Shown: positions 7,411-13,672 of the stretch, piece by piece | Numbering within the stretch: the first letter of the stretch is position 1 | How the letters are laid out: every line of letters starts with the position of its first letter | Assembly: GCA_013298485.1 (NCBI GenBank) | Contig: JAAFHS010000019.1 | Span: 1-13,672, forward strand | Direction of reading: 5' to 3' | Source of the DNA: Rhodobacterales bacterium | GTDB taxonomy: Bacteria > Pseudomonadota > Alphaproteobacteria > Rhodobacterales > Rhodobacteraceae | Length of the DNA: 13,672 nucleotides | Position numbers and translations under genes: made by a program | The notes under the pieces: generated by a model | Seen by the model: the letters and a program-made list of their open reading frames with translations, nothing else | Databases searched by the model: none | What the model was told of the DNA's origin: nothing

Positions 7411-9380
7411 TGGCCGACACTGCGGTTCCACTGGCAAAGGTTGAACGCGCGGGCTTTGTCCCCGGTGTGGCGTATGCCTTGCTCGCTGTTGCCGTGTTGT
7501 TGGCCATCGCCCGGCCTTGGCTGCCGGAGGTTCTTGTCCGCGTGCCCGACTGGATGATCCTCCCCTATGAGGGGTGGTTTCAGTGGTTTTTTGACTTTCT
7601 GAAGGATGACCTTGGGCTGATCCATGTCACGCGCGCCATCTCGGCAGTGCTGGAATGGTTCCTCGATGCCACCGCGAACCTGCTCTATGGCAAAAGCCGC
7701 TGGCCTAACATCGGACCAATCCCGTGGACGGCGATTGCGGCCGTGGCGGCGGTGATCGGCTACGGCCTTGGCGGTTGGCGACTGGCGCTGTTGGCAGGGG
7801 GCACCTCTGTTTGGGTGTCGTTGATCGGCCAATGGGATCTGGCGATGCAAACGCTTTCGGTGATCGCGGTTGCGGCACCGGCGGCGTTTATGATCGGGTT
7901 GTCGCTGGGTATTCTGGCGTGGAAGTCGTCGCGGTTCGAGGCGATTATGCGCCCGACCTTGGCCGTTTTGCAGACCCTGCCGTTTTTCACATATCTTCTG
8001 CCTGCCGTGATCTTTTTCAAGGTAGGCCCGACGGCTGGTTGTGTTGCAACAATCGTATACGCCATTCCGCCCATGGTCCTGATGACGACGCTGGGCCTGA
8101 AAAAAGTCCCGCCCGAAGTGGTCGAGGCGGGGCTGATGAGTGGCTCTACCCGCTGGCAGATGTTGCGCCACGTCTACCTGCCCGCCGCGCGGACCGAGAT
8201 TTTGGTCGGCGTCAATCAGGTCATCATGCTGTCACTGGCCATGGTTGTGCTGACCGCGTTTATCGGGATGCCGGGGTTGGGGGCCAAGCTGTTGGCGCTG
8301 ATGAACTCGCTGAAACTTGGCCGGAGTTTCGAGATTGGCGTAACCATCGTTTTGATCGCGATCACGCTGGATCGGCTGTCCAAAGCATGGATTGTCAAAC
8401 AACCGCAGCATTTTATGCGCGGCACCCCGTGGTGGCGGCGTAATCAGCTTTTGCTGGTCGGCATCGGGCTGTTCATCGGCTTGATCATCGTCGCGCAATT
8501 CGTGCAGGTGGCGGACCAACTGACGCGTGGCCAGGATCTGTCGATGGGGTCCGAGATTGACGATATCATCCGTGGCGCCCTTGCCAACCCGACGGTGGAC
8601 GCGGCGACATCCTGGCTGCGTCAGGTCATGATCACCTATATCCTCATTCCCTTCCGCAATGCGGTTTTGTGGCTGCCCTCGCTGTCGATCATCCTGTGTC
8701 TGGCCGCCGCTGGCTATGCCGTGGGGGGGCGTCGGTCCGCACTTCTGGCAGGCGGATTCTTTGCCATTGTGGCGCTCACGGGCTGGTGGGACCGGGCGAT
8801 GATTACGGTCTATGCCGTGTTTTCCGCCGTTATCATCGCCATGCTGATCGGCCTGCCGTTGGGAATACTCGCCGCGCGCAACAAGAAATGGTCCGAACCC
8901 ATCTTGCTGGTTTGCGATACCGCGCAAACCTTCCCCAGCTTTATCTATCTGATCCCGGCAATCATGCTGTTTGGCGTGAATGACCTGTCGGTGATCTTTG
9001 CCATCGTGATCTTTGCGACCGTTCCCTTGATGCGCTATACGATTGAGGGCATCCGCAATGTGCCCGCCGAGTTGATCGAGGCGGCAGAAATGTCGGGTGC
9101 CAGCCGCAGCCAGAAGCTCTGGAAGGTACAGATCCCACTTGCCTTGCCGACCATGGCAATCGGTTTCAACCAGGCGATCATGTTTGCCTTTTTCATGGTC
9201 ATCATCGCGGCGTTCATTGGCACGCAGGATTTGGGACAGGAACTCCAGAAGACCTTGGCAGGCAATCAACTGGGCAAGAACCTTGTGCTGGGGATGTGCG
9301 TGGCGTTGATGGCGCTGAGTTTTGATCACATCATCATGCGCTGGTCCGAAACACGGCGCAAAGCGCTTGGGGTAGCATGA
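7410..9380 (+). CDS. tmoV: ABC transporter permease with two fused transmembrane domains, TmoV-like, 656 aa
   Basis: Inner-membrane channel of the importer. Two BPD_transp_1-type modules sit in one chain: each has its own set of membrane helices and its own cytoplasmic EAA loop for docking the ATPase, EVVEAGLMSGSTRWQMLRHV in the first half and ELIEAAEMSGASRSQKLWKV in the second. The polypeptide would therefore serve as both permease subunits, where ProW-type systems use a homodimer. About a dozen or more hydrophobic segments are visible. The ATG at 7410 overlaps the tmoW stop by one base and has GGGA at 7398-7401; a GTG at 7407 is the alternative. The stop overlaps the next ATG (ATGA). Substrate specificity is inferred from the neighbours. 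Confidence 0.85.
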   Translation: MADTAVPLAKVERAGFVPGVAYALLAVAVLLAIARPWLPEVLVRVPDWMILPYEGWFQWFFDFLKDDLGLIHVTRAISAVLEWFLDATANLLYGKSRWPNIGPIPWTAIAAVAAVIGYGLGGWRLALLAGGTSVWVSLIGQWDLAMQTLSVIAVAAPAAFMIGLSLGILAWKSSRFEAIMRPTLAVLQTLPFFTYLLPAVIFFKVGPTAGCVATIVYAIPPMVLMTTLGLKKVPPEVVEAGLMSGSTRWQMLRHVYLPAARTEILVGVNQVIMLSLAMVVLTAFIGMPGLGAKLLALMNSLKLGRSFEIGVTIVLIAITLDRLSKAWIVKQPQHFMRGTPWWRRNQLLLVGIGLFIGLIIVAQFVQVADQLTRGQDLSMGSEIDDIIRGALANPTVDAATSWLRQVMITYILIPFRNAVLWLPSLSIILCLAAAGYAVGGRRSALLAGGFFAIVALTGWWDRAMITVYAVFSAVIIAMLIGLPLGILAARNKKWSEPILLVCDTAQTFPSFIYLIPAIMLFGVNDLSVIFAIVIFATVPLMRYTIEGIRNVPAELIEAAEMSGASRSQKLWKVQIPLALPTMAIGFNQAIMFAFFMVIIAAFIGTQDLGQELQKTLAGNQLGKNLVLGMCVALMALSFDHIIMRWSETRRKALGVA

Positions 9381-9562
9381 GCCAACACATTCCTTCGCGC
9401 CATATCGCGCGGCGCGGCACCTCGGATTTCCTGACAAGGCGTGACTTTGCCCGCGTCAAAGGCATGGTTCAGACTTCGTCTTCACCCGGCGGATGCAAAT
9501 TGCTGGTCACCCAGCTGGGGCCGACCGAGACTGTTGGCCCTGATCAGCTGGAGCCCATGTGA
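9377..9562 (+). CDS. Unrecognised small protein, 61 aa, between permease and demethylase
   Basis: I do not recognise a family. The ORF starts with an ATG overlapping the permease stop (ATGA at 9377-9380) and its TGA at 9560-9562 overlaps the start of the demethylase gene. GGGG at 9369-9372 is a possible, closely spaced ribosome site. Codon use looks like the neighbours, with mostly G/C third positions. The protein is basic in its first half (several Arg, His and one Lys), has a single cysteine in SPGGCKLL, and ends acidic. No signal peptide, membrane helix or metal motif is evident. Possible roles are an accessory or assembly factor for the demethylase, or merely a translated coupler. Overlaps on both sides argue for real translation; function is unknown. 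Confidence 0.62.
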   Translation: MSQHIPSRHIARRGTSDFLTRRDFARVKGMVQTSSSPGGCKLLVTQLGPTETVGPDQLEPM

Positions 9563-11928
9563 TGAACCAGACGATGGAGTTTGAAAAACCGTTTGAGCGG
9601 GCAGGTGTCCTGATCCCCGGTTTGCCGGTTTTGCCGCCGGGGATGGAGCGGCACCCGGTTCCGGGCGGCGGCAGCCGCGCCGTTCCGGTCTTCAAAGGGG
9701 ACGAGATCACCATTCAGGATCGCGAAGGCCTGCAGCCCGTGGAAATGGTGTTCTTTGCGCATGACGGGCGGTCAGATGCCGCCATGATCGGGGCAAGCGG
9801 CGGTCGTGATCCCAAAGGTCTGAAAGCGTCGCTGCTGCGCGACCCGTCCGGGCGCAAAGTGGTGCGCGCCCTTGAAAAGTCAGGTTTTGATCTGGGTCGC
9901 GCCGATGGCACCCTGGTGTTTGGCGAAGGGTCGCGGCCGGGTGATTTCGCCCGTTTCATCGCCGCACGTGACGGGCTGCTGATCGTCTGTGCCGCCGGTG
10001 GCCCGATGGAGCCGCAGGATCAATGGGCGCCCACGGATATCACGCTCTACATCCGCCGCGCCACGCTGCCACGCGCGAAAGACCTGCTGCGCGCCCCCGA
10101 CCCGCTGGCCGACCCGCTGATGGATGTGAACATAGAGCCCGGCCAGGCCGTGCCCTATGAGGTGAAGGCAGGCCAGTTCATCCAGATCGTGGATGTGAAG
10201 GGCCGTGAGTGTTCGGATTTTCAGGCGTTCTCCTTGCGCGCGCTGGACAAGGGGCTGGAGCGCGAGATTGACCCGACAACCACCCGGTCCCTCATGGGGT
10301 CGCTCTATCCGATGCCGGGACTGCATGCGAAATACTTCAGCGTGGACCACGAGCCGCTGCTGGAGATTGTGCAAGATACAATCGGGCGACACGATACCTT
10401 CGGTTTGTCCTGCACCGCGCGCTACTACGAGGATCTGGGTTATCCCGGCCACATCAACTGTTCGGATAACATGAACCTGGCCCTTGCGCCGTTTGGCATC
10501 CGCCCGCGCGGCGGCTGGCCTGCGATCAATTATTTCTTCAACACGCTGCTGGATGACACCCATGCCATCGGGATGGACGATCCCTGGTCACGGCCCGGCG
10601 ATTTCGTTCTGCTGCGCGCGCTGACCGATCTGGTCTGCGTGTCGACGGCCTGTCCTTGCGATATCGATCCTGCGAATGGCTGGAACCCGACCGATATTCA
10701 GCTGCGGACCTACGCGAAAACCGAAGATTTCAAGCGCTCGATCGGGTGGCGCAAAACACCGGGGGCTGACGTGGAAGAAACGAAGAAAACCGGGTTTCAT
10801 GACTGCTTTGCCCGCCACACCCGGAATTTTGGCGAATACAATGGCTATTGGCTGCCCAATGAGATGACCAATCACGGGGCCATCTCTGAATATTGGGCGG
10901 CGCGCGAAAAGGCCGTCGTGATGGACCTGTCGCCCTTGCGCAAATATGAGGTGACAGGCCCTGACGCCGAGGCGCTTTTGCAGCTTTGCGTCACGCGGGA
11001 TATGAAAAAACTGCCCGTCGGCGGCATCGTCTATACCGCCATGTGCTATGACCATGGTGGCATGATCGACGATGGCACCGTCTACCGCCTTGGCGAGATG
11101 AATTTCCGCTGGATCGGGGGCAATGACCAGTCCGGCCTGTGGTTGCGCAAGCAGGCGCAAGAGCGTGACCTGAACGTCTGGGTACGGGGATCGACGGATC
11201 ATCATTGCAACATCGCCGTGCAAGGACCTTTGTCGCGCGACATCCTGAAACAGGTGATCTGGACCCCGCCCGCCCAGCCCAACATGGACGAACTCGCATG
11301 GTTCCGTCTGACCATCGGGCGTGTGCACGGGTTCGACGGCCCCTCCGTGGTCGTCAGCCGCACAGGCTATTCCGGTGAGTTGGGGTATGAGGTGTTCTGC
11401 CACCCCAAGGATGCCACACAGATCTTTGACGCGATCTGGGCTGTGGGCGCGCCGATGGGGATGATCCCGCTTGGCCTCAAGGCGCTGAACATGCTGCGGA
11501 TCGAGGCGGGGCTGATCTTTGCCGGATCGGAATTTGACGATCAGACCGATCCGATGGAGGCGGGCATCGGCTTTGCCGTCCCGCTCAAGGGCAAGACCGA
11601 TGATTTCATCGGGCGCGCGGCACTGGAGGCGCGCAAGACCAATCCGCAGAAAAAGCTGGTTGGTCTTGATCTGGATGGCGGCGTGGTGCCAACGCCCGGC
11701 GATTGTGTGCATTTTGGCAAGCCGCAGATCGGCATTGTGACCTCGGCCGTCAAATCCCCCATTCTGGGCAAGGTCATCGCCCTGGCCCGTGTTGACGTCA
11801 CCCATGCCGACATCGGAACCCGGCTTGAGATCGGCCGGTTGGATGGCGACCAGAAGCGGCTGAAGGCAACCGTCGTGCCGTTTCCGCATTTCGATCCGAC
11901 AAAGGAACGGGTCAAAGGCAATTATTGA
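9562..11928 (+). CDS. tdm: Trimethylamine N-oxide demethylase (DUF1989-GcvT fusion), 788 aa
   Basis: Known Tdm enzymes split trimethylamine N-oxide into dimethylamine and formaldehyde in the cytoplasm and load the carbon onto tetrahydrofolate. Three regions are visible. Residues 1-185 look like a degenerate DUF1989-like half. Residues about 185-400 are the DUF1989 metal domain, with C217, H277-D278, C284, C300 (INCSDNMN) and the ACPCD motif C364/C366; a three-cysteine zinc site is expected, and C284, C364 and C366 are my candidates. Residues 440-780 are a GcvT domain with GGMIDDGTVY (D503/D504) and SRTGYSGELGYEV. ATG 9562 overlaps the upstream stop by one base and has GGAG at 9550-9553; a GTG at 9559 is possible. 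The binding-protein transporter upstream supports the substrate. A demethylase for another methylated amine is the alternative. Confidence 0.8.
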   Translation: MNQTMEFEKPFERAGVLIPGLPVLPPGMERHPVPGGGSRAVPVFKGDEITIQDREGLQPVEMVFFAHDGRSDAAMIGASGGRDPKGLKASLLRDPSGRKVVRALEKSGFDLGRADGTLVFGEGSRPGDFARFIAARDGLLIVCAAGGPMEPQDQWAPTDITLYIRRATLPRAKDLLRAPDPLADPLMDVNIEPGQAVPYEVKAGQFIQIVDVKGRECSDFQAFSLRALDKGLEREIDPTTTRSLMGSLYPMPGLHAKYFSVDHEPLLEIVQDTIGRHDTFGLSCTARYYEDLGYPGHINCSDNMNLALAPFGIRPRGGWPAINYFFNTLLDDTHAIGMDDPWSRPGDFVLLRALTDLVCVSTACPCDIDPANGWNPTDIQLRTYAKTEDFKRSIGWRKTPGADVEETKKTGFHDCFARHTRNFGEYNGYWLPNEMTNHGAISEYWAAREKAVVMDLSPLRKYEVTGPDAEALLQLCVTRDMKKLPVGGIVYTAMCYDHGGMIDDGTVYRLGEMNFRWIGGNDQSGLWLRKQAQERDLNVWVRGSTDHHCNIAVQGPLSRDILKQVIWTPPAQPNMDELAWFRLTIGRVHGFDGPSVVVSRTGYSGELGYEVFCHPKDATQIFDAIWAVGAPMGMIPLGLKALNMLRIEAGLIFAGSEFDDQTDPMEAGIGFAVPLKGKTDDFIGRAALEARKTNPQKKLVGLDLDGGVVPTPGDCVHFGKPQIGIVTSAVKSPILGKVIALARVDVTHADIGTRLEIGRLDGDQKRLKATVVPFPHFDPTKERVKGNY

Positions 11929-11991
11929 GCGGGTGATGTTGTCTGAAGAGGGCGCGGTGGGGCTTGAGCTTTTCGCCGAAAATCAGACACT

Positions 11992-12029
11992 GACAGAAGC
12001 TATGATATTATGTCTGCTGGTCTTCTGTC
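11992..12029. repeat. 8-bp inverted repeat in the convergent gap
   Basis: GACAGAAG (11992-11999) and CTTCTGTC (12022-12029) are exact reverse complements around a 22-base AT-rich loop. The whole 11929-12169 gap between the two convergent operons holds no ORF I can support and no obvious GC-hairpin plus T-run terminator for either side. The repeat could act as a weak bidirectional terminator or be an insertion-sequence leftover; neither is shown. Confidence 0.35.
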
Positions 12030-12169
12030 GGCGGAACATCAACGAAACCTGACCCGATCGGCGGGTGCAAAAAGTTGCTAGGTCTACCCTGCAGACGGTC
12101 CAAGACTCGGGGAGTAGCTGAGTTGGTGGCGCCCGAACTCGCGCACGCGGATATGGCCCGGTAAAAAGG

Positions 12170-13150
12170 TCAGAAGCTCACGCCACCCGCCAGACCTGCG
12201 GCCTCGGCCCGTGCCATGGCGACGGAGGCCGTGGCCAGGTCCTGCAGCCCGACGCCCGTGCCGTCAAACAGGGTGATGGCATCGGCAGATGTCCGCCCCC
12301 GGTGCGCCCCGATGATCACCTGCCCCAAGGGTGTGATCGCGTCCGCCGTGATCAGCCCTTGGGCAACGGCATGCTGCGCTTCGCCGATGCTGGTTGATTG
12401 GGCCACCTCATCCGTGAACACGGATGCGCGGGCCAGCAGGGCGGCCTCCACCTCCTGCTTGCCCTTCGTATCTGTTCCCATGCAGGCAAGATGGGTGCCG
12501 GGCCTGATCCAGTCGGCGTGCAGCAGGGGTTCGAATGCCGAGGTGATGGTGATGATGACATCGGCCTCGGCACAAAGTGCTTCGCGTTCAACGGCCTGAA
12601 ACGGCAGGCCGATGTCGGCGGCGACGGTAGCAAGCCGCGGCAGCATCTCGGGATGGTGGTTCCAGGCCACAACCCTTTCAAAGGCGCGCTGTTCGGCGGC
12701 AGCGCGCAATTGGAACGCGGCCTGATGCCCGGCACCGACCATGCCCAGCACCTTTGCATCCGCGCGCGCCAGATGCTTGATCGACACGGCAGAGGCGGCG
12801 GCAGTGCGGATGGCGGTCAGGTAATTGCCGCCGACCAGTCCCGTCAGCCGCCCGGTGACAGGGTCAAACAGCGCCACGACCGATTGGTGGTTGGTCAATC
12901 CGCGCGCGTCATTGCCGGGGAAATAGCCGCCCGATTTCAGGCCCAGCACCTGCCCCCGCGCATCATAGCCGGACTTGAAGCCGTAAAGCGGCCCGCCCTG
13001 CGCCAGCGCCTCGCGCACCACCGGGAAATTGCGCGCCTCGCCCCGCGCCATCGCGGCAAAGACGGCCTCAACGGCGTCAAAAGCATCCTGCCGTGACAGC
13101 ACCTGCTGGCAGACCGCCTCCGAGACGGTCGCAATCACATGACCCGTCAT
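12170..13150 (-). CDS. bhcD: Iminosuccinate reductase, ornithine cyclodeaminase/mu-crystallin family, 326 aa
   Basis: BhcD reduces iminosuccinate to L-aspartate with NAD(P)H, the last step of the beta-hydroxyaspartate cycle that assimilates glyoxylate. The family is plain: an N-terminal substrate domain with GLKSGGYFPGN (K72) and RTAAASAVS (R115), then a Rossmann domain with GMVGAGHQA (nucleotide loop at 139-144), the TTITSAFEP-type segment (IITITSAFEP) and FTDEVAQS. Its ATG overlaps the stop of the aldolase gene by one base (TGATG) and AAGG lies seven bases upstream, so the two are coupled. The aldolase neighbour is what favours BhcD over ornithine cyclodeaminase or alanine dehydrogenase. 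It appears to be the last gene of a cluster read leftward. Confidence 0.8.
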   Translation of the reverse strand: MTGHVIATVSEAVCQQVLSRQDAFDAVEAVFAAMARGEARNFPVVREALAQGGPLYGFKSGYDARGQVLGLKSGGYFPGNDARGLTNHQSVVALFDPVTGRLTGLVGGNYLTAIRTAAASAVSIKHLARADAKVLGMVGAGHQAAFQLRAAAEQRAFERVVAWNHHPEMLPRLATVAADIGLPFQAVEREALCAEADVIITITSAFEPLLHADWIRPGTHLACMGTDTKGKQEVEAALLARASVFTDEVAQSTSIGEAQHAVAQGLITADAITPLGQVIIGAHRGRTSADAITLFDGTGVGLQDLATASVAMARAEAAGLAGGVSF

Positions 13151-13672
13151 CAGTAGGCCTTGCCGCGCGCAGAGACCGGCCAGACGGATTCGACAACGCC
13201 GTTGCGCACGCCCACATACCAGTCATGCACGTTGCAGGTTGGATCACAATGACCGGGCACGAGACGCAGCTTGTCATTGACCTTGAGCACGCCCGCAGGA
13301 TCGGCGATGACGCCGTGTTCGTCCGAGCATTTGACGTAAGTCACATCGGTGCGGCCGAATACGACGGGCAGGCCGCTGTCCACGGATTGCGCCTTCAGCC
13401 CGGCATCGCAGATCGCCTTGTCGGCTTTGGTATGGCTCATCACCGATGTCAGGATGAACAACGCGTTTTCCCATTCGCCCTGATCGATCCGCTTGCCGTC
13501 CTTATCAAGGATGCGGCCATAATCGGCATCCATGAAGGCATATGATCCGCATTGCAGTTCATTATAAACCCCTGAATTGCCTTCGAAATAATACGATCCC
13601 GTGCCCCCGCCGCCGACGATGTCGCAGTCAAGCCGTGCTGCCTTCAGCGTATCCACCGCGTCCTTGACCATG
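13150..13672 (-). CDS. bhcC: 3-hydroxy-D-aspartate aldolase, fold-type III PLP family (DSD1/D-threonine aldolase), C-terminal part
   Basis: BhcC condenses glycine with glyoxylate to 3-hydroxyaspartate using PLP and a divalent metal. Only the C-terminal 173 residues are in the window; the N-terminal barrel with the PLP lysine lies beyond the right edge, and the ATG at 13671 is internal. Visible family marks are the phosphate-binding GGGGTGSY loop, NELQCGSYAFMDADY, the VDSGLPVV segment, and GHCDPTCN near the end. The H-x-D pair there matches the metal ligands of D-threonine aldolase-type enzymes, rather than the H-x-C pair of D-serine dehydratases. The coupling to a bhcD-like gene downstream supports BhcC. 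A D-threonine aldolase or D-serine dehydratase of another pathway is the alternative. Confidence 0.8.
   Translation of the reverse strand, partial: MVKDAVDTLKAARLDCDIVGGGGTGSYYFEGNSGVYNELQCGSYAFMDADYGRILDKDGKRIDQGEWENALFILTSVMSHTKADKAICDAGLKAQSVDSGLPVVFGRTDVTYVKCSDEHGVIADPAGVLKVNDKLRLVPGHCDPTCNVHDWYVGVRNGVVESVWPVSARGKAY

Noticed and set aside
5371..9380. Naming the transporter ProXWV (glycine betaine/proline)
   Set aside because: Same superfamily, but the fused permease, the tryptophan-rich binding protein and the linked DUF1989-GcvT gene fit a TMAO system better; kept as an alternative.
8232..9437. Long minus-strand open frame opposite the permease gene
   Set aside because: Low-complexity His/Gln/Arg/Asp composition and antisense to a well-motived permease.
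10588..11889. Minus-strand open frame opposite the GcvT half of tdm
   Set aside because: No recognisable domain; the plus strand carries clear GcvT motifs throughout.
12014..12082. Very small plus-strand frame in the convergent gap
   Set aside because: About 22 codons, no ribosome site, no motif; it cannot be told from chance.
1..13672. CRISPR arrays, intact insertion sequences, riboswitches, rRNA or replication origin
   Set aside because: No regularly spaced repeats, transposase genes, recognisable aptamer cores or origin-like repeats were seen when reading both strands.

Overview
The window looks like the chromosome of a Roseobacter-group alphaproteobacterium (Rhodobacterales). The DNA is GC-rich, genes are packed with 1-4 base stop/start overlaps, and the gene content (DUF3772-type MscS channel, a TmoXWV-like transporter with a TMAO-demethylase-like protein, and a beta-hydroxyaspartate-cycle cluster) is typical of that group. 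Assignments come from reading motifs only; no database search was run.

Left block (1-3811, + strand): the 3' end of a cysteine synthase, a large DUF3772/MscS mechanosensitive channel and an alanyl-tRNA editing protein are joined by 4-base stop/start overlaps, so they are probably one operon. A tRNA-Ser(GGA) gene with its own promoter follows.

Junction (3812-4217): no intact gene. It holds a 10-bp inverted repeat and, on the minus strand, a decayed C-terminal piece of a serine-recombinase-type protein with two compensating frameshifts. This looks like the scar of a mobile element beside a tRNA.

Central block (4207-11928): a minus-strand LysR-type regulator faces a five-gene plus-strand operon: periplasmic OpuAC-type binding protein (tmoX-like), a hairpin, ATPase (tmoW-like), fused double permease (tmoV-like), an unrecognised 61-residue ORF, and a DUF1989-GcvT fusion matching TMAO demethylase (tdm). 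Proposed flow: the transporter imports trimethylamine N-oxide, Tdm splits it into dimethylamine and formaldehyde, and the GcvT half passes the one-carbon unit to tetrahydrofolate. No trimethylamine monooxygenase gene is present here. The 210-base divergent gap contains a 7-bp perfect inverted repeat that is a good LysR operator candidate.

Right block (12170-13672, minus strand): the end of a cluster read from the right. It holds the C-terminal part of a metal/PLP 3-hydroxyaspartate aldolase (bhcC-like), overlapped by one base by an ornithine-cyclodeaminase-family reductase (bhcD-like). This points to the beta-hydroxyaspartate cycle for glyoxylate assimilation. It converges on the TMAO operon across a 241-base gap with no clear gene.

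The most novel item is the 61-residue ORF locked between the permease and the demethylase by overlaps on both sides. Next are the apparent internal repeat in the demethylase and the recombinase scar.
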